From Nannocystis sp. (GTDB taxonomy: Bacteria; Myxococcota_A; Polyangia; Nannocystales; Nannocystaceae): a stretch of DNA of 64,000 bases. The notes beneath the pieces are model-generated. The model searched no databases and was not told the origin of the DNA. It saw nothing but the letters and a program-made list of their open reading frames with translations. The stretch covers positions 333,001 to 397,000 of the forward strand of contig NZ_JADJNN010000002.1 of the NCBI RefSeq assembly GCF_016714285.1. Direction: 5' to 3'. Made by a program: the position numbers and the translations under genes. Below, piece after piece: positions 18,286 through 25,257 of the stretch (position 1 is the stretch's first letter; each line of letters starts with the position of its first letter).

Positions 18286-18998
18286 GGATCCTCCATCCAC
18301 AGCTTCGAAAGGGCTGTGGAGAACCAGAAAAATGTGGGGTTACAACGAGATCACCGACGCATAAGGAAAGTTACCCACAGCTTGTGAGAGGGCCCGGGAT
18401 GGGCGCTCCAAGCGGCGGGGGTGCGTGTGCGCCGGCAGACTAGCGGGGGGCTAGGTTGTGACCGCGCTCGGAGTGGCGCGGGAGGAGTCTTCTACTCGGG
18501 CTGGGTGGCCCGGGACAAGACGTGCGCCGTGGAGAATTTATAAGGGCTCGGGATCTAAGCGGATCTTGGGTGGGAGGGTGGTCCGGGGCCTCGCTCGGGA
18601 ACGACCGGGGACGTCGGGTCTCTGGAGTGGATCCAGTTGGGATCACAGGACAATCTTGCGCGCTTCGGGCCAGGTCGCGCAGGGACGTCCGGACCAAGCG
18701 GATTTGCGCGTCTTCGTCGTCGCAAGTGGGCTTGGGAAGCCAGTTTAGGGGCACTGGTAAAAGTCGGATCTAGGCGGCAGTGTAGGTGTGCCAAGCGCGC
18801 GCGGACACGATGTGCGTCAGGATCGGGGTGATCTGGAGACAGCGGGTCGAGTTCCCGTGTGCGTCGCTGCGTTGACAGACTGGGGGCGCGCTGGTATCGA
18901 TCCGGCCCCTTCGTCCGGGCCCGTGCCTCTACTACAGGAGGCGCTCCTGGTCCCTGCTGTTCCTCGTCGGCCCTGGGCCTGAATCTCGAAAGACTCCC
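18286..18998. other. dnaA-rpmH intergenic region, candidate oriC
   Basis: This is 713 bp without a credible gene, between leftward dnaA and rightward rpmH. Near the dnaA end are DnaA-box-like 9-mers: TTCTCCACA on the minus strand at 18315-18323 and TTACCCACA on the plus strand at 18371-18379, each one mismatch from TTATCCACA. CCATCCACA at 18293-18301 is weaker. An AATTTATAA patch near 18535 is the only clearly AT-rich spot. Promoters for dnaA and rpmH must also lie here. No extended AT-rich unwinding region is obvious. Confidence 0.5.
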
Positions 18999-19151
18999 AT
19001 GTCGAAGCGTACCTACCAGCCTCATAACCTCAGCCGTGCTCGTACCCATGGCTACCGTGCTCGGATGGCGACACGTGGTGGTCGTAAGATCCTGGCGGCG
19101 CGCCGCCGTCGTGGCCGCAAGCGTCTGAGCGTGGCGATCGGCGGCAAGTGA
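18999..19151 (+). CDS. rpmH: 50S ribosomal protein L34
   Basis: The product is 50 residues: MSKRTYQPHNLSRARTHGYR, followed by RMATRGGRKILAARRRRGRK and LSV. This is the normal L34 sequence of the large ribosomal subunit. The stop overlaps the GTG start of rnpA by four bases (GTGA). It is the first gene of the conserved rpmH-rnpA-yidD-yidC-khpB operon. Confidence 0.97.
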   Translation: MSKRTYQPHNLSRARTHGYRARMATRGGRKILAARRRRGRKRLSVAIGGK

Positions 19152-19525
19152 GGTTGGAAGGGTTCCCTGCGGCGCTGCGCGTGAAGAAGCGCAGGGAGTT
19201 TCTTCGCATTCAGGGCGCAGGCGGCAAGCATCATCTGCGCCACTTTCTCGTGTTCGTGGTGCCACCTGCCTCCCGGCCGCCAGAAGATCGGCTCATGCCC
19301 CCCCGGTTGGGAGTCACCGTGACGCGCAAGGTGGGGTGCGCGGTTGTGCGAAATCGCATAAAACGCTTCGTTCGAGAGGCTTTCCGCCGGAAGCGTGGCA
19401 GCTTTACACCCGGTTACGATATGGTCTGGGTCGCAAAGCAGAGCGCAGCAGCAGTTGGGTACGCCGACGTGATGCTAGCGATGAACGCCCTGAGCAAGCG
19501 ACCTCCGCTTGGAGCTGCATGCTGA
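19148..19525 (+). CDS. rnpA: Ribonuclease P protein component
   Basis: The 125-residue basic protein assists the RNase P RNA in 5' maturation of tRNAs. Seen: the opening FPAALRVKKRREFLRIQ, the central strand PRLGVTVTRKVGCAVVRNRIKRFVREAFR containing the RNR signature, and the late YDMVWVAK strand. The GTG start overlaps the rpmH stop, and its end overlaps the yidD start by seven bases, so translation is probably coupled. Confidence 0.95.
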   Translation: MRLEGFPAALRVKKRREFLRIQGAGGKHHLRHFLVFVVPPASRPPEDRLMPPRLGVTVTRKVGCAVVRNRIKRFVREAFRRKRGSFTPGYDMVWVAKQSAAAVGYADVMLAMNALSKRPPLGAAC

Positions 19526-19785
19526 GCAAGATCATGATCGCCTGCATCCGCCTCTACCAACTGGGGATCTCTCCGTTGGTGGGGCCATGTTGCCGATTCT
19601 CGCCAAGTTGCTCGCACTACGCCTGCGCCTGTATTCGCGACCATGGAGCCCTTCATGGCGGATGGCTGACGGTCCGTCGGCTGCTGCGCTGTCATCCATG
19701 GAACCCGGGGGGCCTCGATCTGCCGCCGCCGCGACAGCTTGCTCCTGCCATGGATACCTCCCCCTCTCATCTGGAGAACTGCTGA
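19519..19785 (+). CDS. yidD: Membrane protein insertion efficiency factor YidD
   Basis: The 88-residue product begins MLSKIMIACIRLYQLGISPL and contains the family core GPCCRFSPSCSHYACACI and LLRCHPWNPGGLDLPP. YidD is a small membrane-associated protein that helps YidC-dependent insertion. It starts within the last codons of rnpA and ends three bases before yidC. The ATG is chosen from the family N-terminus. Confidence 0.95.
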   Translation: MLSKIMIACIRLYQLGISPLVGPCCRFSPSCSHYACACIRDHGALHGGWLTVRRLLRCHPWNPGGLDLPPPRQLAPAMDTSPSHLENC

Positions 19786-19788
19786 GTC

Positions 19789-21396
19789 GTGGATTTTCAG
19801 CGCCGTACACTGTTGGCGATCGTCGTCTCCGTGCTCATCTGGATCGTCTACGCGAATTTCCTCGCGCCGCCGACGCCTGAGCCGAAGACGAAGTCCGCGG
19901 AGACCACCACCGAGGCCAAGGCCACGACGACGGACGCCAAGGCGCTCGACGGGCGGCCTGATTCCAAGCCGCTCACTGAGACGCCAGCGCAGACACACCG
20001 TCTCAAGACCGAGTTCATCGCGCTCGACGTCAGCAACGTTGGCGGCATCATCCGCCGGACGGAACTGCTGAGCAAGCAGTTCCAGCATGCCGAAGGCCCG
20101 GGAGACGACTTCCTGCACCTCGCTGGTGCCGACTCGCTGGCAATTGGCTTCGATGCCAACGAGACGGACTTTCGCATGCCACGCATGGCTGGGTGGGAGG
20201 TCGTTGGCAAGACGGACTCCACATGGAGCCTTCGCTACAAGGATCTCGACGTCGAGGTTCTCGGCGATCTCAAGCTTACCGAGGGCTACGAGGGGCAGCT
20301 TCAGGTGAAGGTGCTCAACCGCTCGAGCAAGCGGCAGAGCCACCGGATGTTGCTCAAGAGCCAATACGGTCTACCGAAGGAGTCGAGCAGCTATGATGTG
20401 CACCGCGGCCTATGTGCCACGGCGGATGACGTCGAGGAGTTCGCGGCCAGTGACGTGAGCGGCCAATCCGGTGTGGTTCGCGGCCAGATTCGCTGGGCTG
20501 CGCTGGACAGCAAGTACTTTGTGTCGGCGGTCATTCCGACGCACCCCGTGCAGATGTGCGAGGTTCGGGTCAGCGACGATGGCGGCATGCTCGTCAGTAC
20601 GATCGGCTCCAACGCTGTCATCCTTGAGCCGAATGAGTCACGGACCTACGAGTTCGGACTGTACTTAGGCACAAAAGAGATGGAGCGGCTCGAGCGCTAC
20701 GCAGTGGTGCCGGGTGTGCATCTCGAGGACGCGGTGGATTGGGGCTGGTTCGGCGGCCTTACGCGCTTCCTTGGCGAGAAGATGCTGTGGCTGCTGCGGG
20801 TTTTTTACGATCTGACCGGCATCTGGGGGGTGGCGATCATCTTGCTGACGGTTGTGGTCAAGGTTGTGACCTTGCCACTGACGTTCAAGCAGATGCGCTC
20901 GATGAAGAAGATGCGCGAGGTCCAGCCGGAGCTTGAGGCCCTCAAGAAGAAGTACGCTGACGATCGGGTGCGCCAGGCCCAGGAGATGCAGGATCTTTTT
21001 CGGCGCGCAGGTGTCAATCCGCTCGCCGGTTGCTTGCCGATGCTGATCCAACTGCCGATCTGGATCGCCCTTTACGCGATGCTCAACACGGCCGTGGAAT
21101 TGTATCGGGAGCCGTTCCTGTGGCTGCCTGATCTGACCCAGCAGGATCCCTACTACATCCTGCCGCTGGCGATGGGCGCCCTGATGTACTTTCAGATGAA
21201 GATCCAGCCGTCTGGCGTGGATAATGAGCAGGCCAAGATGATGGCGTGGATGATGCCGATCATCTTCACGGTCATGATGCTGTTCTTGCCGTCGGGTTTG
21301 TGCGTCTATATCTTCGCCAACGTGCTGCTGTCGCTGGTCCAGACGGTAATCCAACTCCGCCCCTCGCAGGCACCGTCGGCCGCCAAGAAGTCCTAG
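19789..21396 (+). CDS. yidC: Membrane protein insertase YidC
   Basis: The 535-residue protein has the Gram-negative layout: a first membrane helix (LLAIVVSVLIWIVYANFLA), a large periplasmic beta-rich domain (residues about 60-330), then the five-helix insertase core. The core includes VKVVTLPLTFKQMRSMKKM, the cytoplasmic coiled hairpin and NPLAGCLPMLIQLPIWIALY. A GTG is the start (MDFQRR), consistent with other YidC. It inserts and folds inner-membrane proteins, alone or with SecYEG. Confidence 0.97.
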   Translation: MDFQRRTLLAIVVSVLIWIVYANFLAPPTPEPKTKSAETTTEAKATTTDAKALDGRPDSKPLTETPAQTHRLKTEFIALDVSNVGGIIRRTELLSKQFQHAEGPGDDFLHLAGADSLAIGFDANETDFRMPRMAGWEVVGKTDSTWSLRYKDLDVEVLGDLKLTEGYEGQLQVKVLNRSSKRQSHRMLLKSQYGLPKESSSYDVHRGLCATADDVEEFAASDVSGQSGVVRGQIRWAALDSKYFVSAVIPTHPVQMCEVRVSDDGGMLVSTIGSNAVILEPNESRTYEFGLYLGTKEMERLERYAVVPGVHLEDAVDWGWFGGLTRFLGEKMLWLLRVFYDLTGIWGVAIILLTVVVKVVTLPLTFKQMRSMKKMREVQPELEALKKKYADDRVRQAQEMQDLFRRAGVNPLAGCLPMLIQLPIWIALYAMLNTAVELYREPFLWLPDLTQQDPYYILPLAMGALMYFQMKIQPSGVDNEQAKMMAWMMPIIFTVMMLFLPSGLCVYIFANVLLSLVQTVIQLRPSQAPSAAKKS

Positions 21397-21412
21397 GAGA
21401 GTTGAAGAAACC

Positions 21413-21970
21413 ATGGCTGACTCCAAGCAAGCGGCTCCCGCCGAAACCACCGCCAACGCCGACCAAGACTACGGCAAGGCCGTCCCTGTCGTCCGTTCAT
21501 TCCTTGAGTCCGTCCTCGGCCTTCTAGGCGTTGAGGTGGAGGTCGACATCGACATTGAGGAAGATGGCCTCCACTGTGACCTCAACACCAGCGAGGAGGA
21601 CGGCGGCCTGCTGATTGGTCGTCATGGTGCGACGCTCGATGCTCTGCAGTACTTGACGTTACGAGTGCTGCAGGCAGAGGGCTTCGATCGAATGCGTATC
21701 ACGCTCGACGTCGGCGGCTACCGGATGCGCCGTGAGAAGACCCTGAAGGAGCTCGCGCAGGGCGTCGGGCAGAAGGTGCTCAGCAGTGGTCGTCCGTACC
21801 ACTTCGATCCGATGTCAGCGATGGAGCGGCGAGTTGTGCACATGACGCTCATGGAGATCGACGGGCTACGGACCGAGTCGGAGGGTGAAGGCCGCTTCCG
21901 CCACGTTGTGGTGTTCCCGGCGCGTGACGGCGACGGACGACGTTCAGAGAGTGGCGACGTCCGGGCGTGA
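21413..21970 (+). CDS. khpB: KH-R3H RNA-binding protein (Jag/KhpB)
   Basis: The 185-residue protein follows yidC by 16 bp. It has a polar N-terminal region, a KH domain with GRHGATLDALQYL, and an R3H domain near YHFDPMSAMERRVVHMTL. The separate Jag_N domain seen at the N-terminus in many Firmicutes is not present; instead there is a short region VPVVRSFLESVLGLLGVEVEVDI. It likely binds RNA and may influence translation or cell envelope genes. It ends with a disordered acidic/basic tail. Confidence 0.92.
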   Translation: MADSKQAAPAETTANADQDYGKAVPVVRSFLESVLGLLGVEVEVDIDIEEDGLHCDLNTSEEDGGLLIGRHGATLDALQYLTLRVLQAEGFDRMRITLDVGGYRMRREKTLKELAQGVGQKVLSSGRPYHFDPMSAMERRVVHMTLMEIDGLRTESEGEGRFRHVVVFPARDGDGRRSESGDVRA

Positions 21971-21989
21971 CAGCTTGACGCTTGTCGGA

Positions 21990-22028
21990 GAATGACCGGT
22001 GCTTCCGTCTTGGGAGTGTCGGTCATTC
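21990..22028. terminator. Bidirectional terminator-like inverted repeat
   Basis: GAATGACCG and CGGTCATTC form a perfect 9-bp stem over a 21-nt loop between the convergent khpB and bioF genes. There is no long T-run. Confidence 0.6.
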
Positions 22029-22030
22029 GC

Positions 22031-23140
22031 TTATAGAAGCGTACGGAGGTCTGTTGCGAAGGCTTCAATTTGGTTCGGCTCGTGCGCGGCGGTTATTGTG
22101 ATGCGTAGTCGAGATGTCCCATGGGGCACGGTGGGAGGACGGATCGCCTGTACGTGCCAGCCGCGGTGAAGCAAGCGAGCACTCAGATCGATGGCTGCGT
22201 CATTGCTTGGAAGTAGGAGCCGGAAGATGGGCGAATGCGGGTTGGGGACACCGAGTTGAGCGGCGAATTGCTCAACATTCGCCCACAGCCTTTCGCGCTG
22301 GAGCTGGCCCTCAGGGCTCTCGACCAGACTGATGGCTTGGTGCAGTTGCGCAGCGAGTAGCGGGGATGTCCCCGTGCTGAACACGAAACTGCGTGCTGTC
22401 GCGCGGATCCACTTGCAGACGGTGGTGGATGCGGCGACGAAGGCACCAGCGCAGCCAAAGGACTTGCCAAGCGTGGCGATCAAAGCAGTCGGCTTTATCC
22501 CATGTGCACCGGCGAGTCCCGTTGCGTGACCATCATTGGTGAAGAGCCCGAAGCTGTGGGCCTCATCCAAGTACAGACAGCCATCGGCGGCAATGTGGGC
22601 TCGCAGCGCCGCGGGGTCGGCGTAGTCGCCGTCCATGGAGAAGAGGGCCTCGGTGATCCACCAGGCCATGCTCTTGGGCTGTGGTGCCTGGCCATGTGGA
22701 AGGATTTGAACGTTCGCGCGGGAAAGACGGAGGCCGTCGATGAGGCTTGCGTGGTTTAGGGCATCGCTGTGCACGAGATCGGGGGGTTGGATCAGGGCGG
22801 CGAGGACACTTACGTTGAGCTGGAAGCCGCTCGGAAACAGCACTGCATCCTCAGCTCCGGCGAGACTGGCCAGTCGGAGTTCGATGGATCGGTGTTCAGG
22901 GAGATCCCCACACACCAGGCGTGATGCAGTGGCACCACTCGGCGCCATGAGCGGCTTGCTCAGGAGGGAGTGATTGGCGAGACCGAGATAGTCGTTACTG
23001 CAGAAGCCGACGACTTGGTGGTCTCCTAGGCAATAGCGAACGCCCCGTCGTTGGGAGATGATGGGGGGGGTACGGGCCAGGCCGAGTTGTTCCTGTTCGG
23101 CGAGTTGGTCCAAGAGGCGGCGGTCCAAGGATGTCGGCAT
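22031..23140 (-). CDS. bioF: 8-amino-7-oxononanoate synthase (BioF-like)
   Basis: The 369-residue PLP enzyme belongs to the alpha-oxoamine synthase family. Features: FCSNDYLGLANH near the N-terminus, HSDALNHASLIDGLRLS, the LYLDEAHSFG motif with the cofactor-pairing Asp, and the catalytic lysine in IATLGKSFG. BioF condenses pimeloyl-thioester with alanine in biotin synthesis. KBL and other family members look alike; the length and the lack of additional domains favour BioF. No other biotin gene is present. It diverges from rsmG with only 44 bp between starts. Confidence 0.85.
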   Translation of the reverse strand: MPTSLDRRLLDQLAEQEQLGLARTPPIISQRRGVRYCLGDHQVVGFCSNDYLGLANHSLLSKPLMAPSGATASRLVCGDLPEHRSIELRLASLAGAEDAVLFPSGFQLNVSVLAALIQPPDLVHSDALNHASLIDGLRLSRANVQILPHGQAPQPKSMAWWITEALFSMDGDYADPAALRAHIAADGCLYLDEAHSFGLFTNDGHATGLAGAHGIKPTALIATLGKSFGCAGAFVAASTTVCKWIRATARSFVFSTGTSPLLAAQLHQAISLVESPEGQLQRERLWANVEQFAAQLGVPNPHSPIFRLLLPSNDAAIDLSARLLHRGWHVQAIRPPTVPHGTSRLRITITAAHEPNQIEAFATDLRTLL

Positions 23141-23184
23141 GACGCTTGACAGGGATTGGTTGGTGGGGTTCTAACTTCGGAGCC

Positions 23185-23799
23185 GTGGCCAATGACAATC
23201 TGCAACACCTGTTGGAGTCACGTCTTGTGGCGATCGGGATACGGCGTGAGATGCCCTGGGAGAAGTTGGAGGGACTTGCGAAGCAGTGGCTTCGCTTCGG
23301 GCGGGCCATGAATCTGAGTGGGGCTAAGGACCTGCCGGCGCTGGCGGAGCAGGTCGCGGAGGGCCTTGGGGTAGTCGCACTGGCGGATCGTTTGGGATGT
23401 GTAGGCGGGCGATGGATCGATGTTGGGTCGGGGGCGGGGTTTCCGGGGCTGATTGTCGCTTCTTGTTTGCCAGTGGAAACCGTACTGGTGGAGCCGCGAG
23501 ATCGGCGTGCCGCATTTCTCGAACTCATGATGGCGGAGCTTGGGGTTGGTGGCCGGGTGGTTCGGGGGCGGCTGGGGGCTGGAGGAGTGGGTGGTCTCGA
23601 GGGGGAGCGCTTCGATTGGGCGTCGGCGCGGGCAGTGTTTGCGCCTGGGGATTGGATCGAGCGCTCACGGGTGTTGCTCGTGGATGGCGGGATTACGTTT
23701 GCTCACCTCCATGGTGGAGATCCCGACCCCGTTGGGCGTGCTGTGGACTCGGTTGATAGTGGGAAGTGGTCCGTTCGTGGTTATCGATGTTTCACGTGA
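23185..23799 (+). CDS. rsmG: 16S rRNA (guanine527-N7)-methyltransferase RsmG
   Basis: The product of about 204 residues has the SAM-binding motif GRWIDVGSGAGFPGL, VLVEPRDRRAAFLELM and ASARAVFAP. An N-terminal helix bundle contains RFGRAMNLSGAKD (family W-x-x-x-x-N-L-x). A GTG with GGAG upstream is preferred; a TTG 13 codons earlier is in frame but unsupported. Its stop codon lies inside the first parS site. In many bacteria rsmG is followed by parA-parB; here the next gene is on the other strand. Confidence 0.92.
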   Translation: MANDNLQHLLESRLVAIGIRREMPWEKLEGLAKQWLRFGRAMNLSGAKDLPALAEQVAEGLGVVALADRLGCVGGRWIDVGSGAGFPGLIVASCLPVETVLVEPRDRRAAFLELMMAELGVGGRVVRGRLGAGGVGGLEGERFDWASARAVFAPGDWIERSRVLLVDGGITFAHLHGGDPDPVGRAVDSVDSGKWSVRGYRCFT

Positions 23800-23803
23800 A
23801 ACA
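23788..23803. other. parS centromere site 1
   Basis: TGTTTCACGTGAAACA is a perfect match to the ParB/Spo0J parS palindrome. The symmetry extends three more bases each side (CGA/TCG). The rsmG stop codon TGA is part of the site. Confidence 0.95.
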
Positions 23804-23825
23804 TCGCGCCTTGAACTCACGGCGA

Positions 23826-23841
23826 TGTTTCACGTGAAACA
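23826..23841. other. parS centromere site 2
   Basis: A second perfect TGTTTCACGTGAAACA, again with CGA/TCG flanks, is spaced 38 bp centre-to-centre from site 1. It lies between rsmG and the convergent rhomboid gene. Confidence 0.95.
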
Positions 23842-23852
23842 TCGGAGGTCTC

Positions 23853-24974
23853 CTACTCTGCGCTATTCACGCAGGCGGCAATGTGATCGGAAATCTCGGG
23901 TACTGACTCGTGTGCCAGGAACACCGCTGCGCGAAGCAGCGGCACTCCTGGTCGGGGTTCGCCACGCTGGCACAGAATCCAGCCCAGAGTGTCGAGGAAG
24001 TTCGGGTTGGTCGGCTCGAGTGCCAGAGCCCGCAGGGCGATGTCCTCGGCATAGTCGAGCTCCCTACTCTCGAGGGCCAGTTGGTAAGCAACGGTGTTGA
24101 GGACCTGGGCGTTGCTGGGATCGGACTCAAGAGCGGCTTGAAAATGGCCGACCGCAGCTGTGGTGTCCCTGTCGGAGAGCGCACGGAGTCCAAGGAATTG
24201 ATGCACCGCCGCTGGCCATGGTGGCGACGCGCCAACGAGCGACAGGATCGCAAGCGACGCGCCCACTGCCAAGCCAATGGCGATCCGCCATGCTGTCCGG
24301 CGAACAACCAGCGAAATTCCCAGGACCAGACCCATCACCAGGCCGCCGATATGCCCGGCCTGTGCCATCCATGGGACGACTGCGCCGAGGATGAGACAGA
24401 CCAGAATCAGGAACGCCAAGCTGAAGCTGGAGATTGGCTCTAGCTTCGTCTGCAATGGTTGTGAGCCAAAGCGACGACCCACCAAGAGGGCACCAGCGAG
24501 GCCAAGGGCGCCCGCTGACGCCCCGACCACCATGCTGGACTCGCACCAGACGAGTGAGGCGAGGCAGCCAGCGATGCTTGAGAGGGCAAAGATCAAGAGC
24601 GTGCGCCATGCGCCCCATGCGTGCTCGACCCAGTCGCCCAATGAGCCGAGGGCAAGGGCGTTGAGCAGGAGGTGGATGAAGAATCCGTGGAGCAGGCCCG
24701 CCGAGACGACGCGCCACCACTCGCCGTCGAGCCACACGTGCGTGAGTTCGAGGGCGCCGAGGCGAATCAGGACAGGCTCGCTGCCTTCGAGGGTCCAGAT
24801 GCTATGGAGCAGTGTGGTGAGGGGATCGGGTGAGCTGGCGACGGCACCTACGAGAGTCGCTGTATACGCAAGCACACAGAGCATGATCAGACCGGCGGTG
24901 GCGGGGCGCTGCGGGAGGCGGCGCCACCAGGCATCGATGATGTAGCCCTCGTTGGCCGCGTGGTCAGCTTGCAC
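23853..24974 (-). CDS. Rhomboid-family intramembrane serine protease with C-terminal TPR region
   Basis: The 373-residue protein has about seven membrane helices. EWWRVVSAGLLHGFFIHLLLN matches the rhomboid L1/helix-2 region, VGASAGALGLAGA carries the catalytic serine (GxSx), and QAGHIGGLVMG carries the catalytic histidine, so it should be active. Residues from about 275 form TPR-like helices (AVGHFQAALESDPSNAQVLN, DYAEDIALRALALEPTNPNF) in an aqueous domain. It occupies the position where parAB usually follows rsmG; a functional link is not implied. Substrates are unknown. Confidence 0.88.
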   Translation of the reverse strand: MQADHAANEGYIIDAWWRRLPQRPATAGLIMLCVLAYTATLVGAVASSPDPLTTLLHSIWTLEGSEPVLIRLGALELTHVWLDGEWWRVVSAGLLHGFFIHLLLNALALGSLGDWVEHAWGAWRTLLIFALSSIAGCLASLVWCESSMVVGASAGALGLAGALLVGRRFGSQPLQTKLEPISSFSLAFLILVCLILGAVVPWMAQAGHIGGLVMGLVLGISLVVRRTAWRIAIGLAVGASLAILSLVGASPPWPAAVHQFLGLRALSDRDTTAAVGHFQAALESDPSNAQVLNTVAYQLALESRELDYAEDIALRALALEPTNPNFLDTLGWILCQRGEPRPGVPLLRAAVFLAHESVPEISDHIAACVNSAE

Positions 24975-25050
24975 GGGCAGGACCCTAGCAGATGCCGCGC
25001 GATCCCATGATGGCTCACGGGCCCAGGTTTGCGAGCAGGGCAGGTCTTAC

Positions 25051-25066
25051 CTGTCTTTTGGGACAG
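25051..25066. repeat. Dispersed palindrome CTGTC-N6-GACAG (perfect arms)
   Basis: CTGTC TTTTGG GACAG with AC/AT flanks lies in the 283-bp gap between the rhomboid and response-regulator genes, which diverge. Apart from this site nothing recognisable is seen in the gap. Confidence 0.65.
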
Positions 25067-25257
25067 ATAATTCGTCTGGGAGCACTATTGCCCCAGGAGG
25101 CGTGCTGGGTCTGGCTTGCGGGCCGGGCGGGCTGGTGGTTATCGTGAAGACTGTCCGGGTGGGTTTGATCGTGATCCCAGTGGGCCGAAGACGCGAGCTG
25201 CGGGCGGTGTCTGGCCCGGGTCCATGTGCGGCCGGGGAGCGGTAGAGGGACCGGACG

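Noticed and set aside
22113..22129. GATGTCCCATGGGGCAC inside bioF as another copy of the dispersed palindrome
   Set aside because: It has mismatches in both arms and encodes the conserved VPHGTSR segment, so it is not counted.
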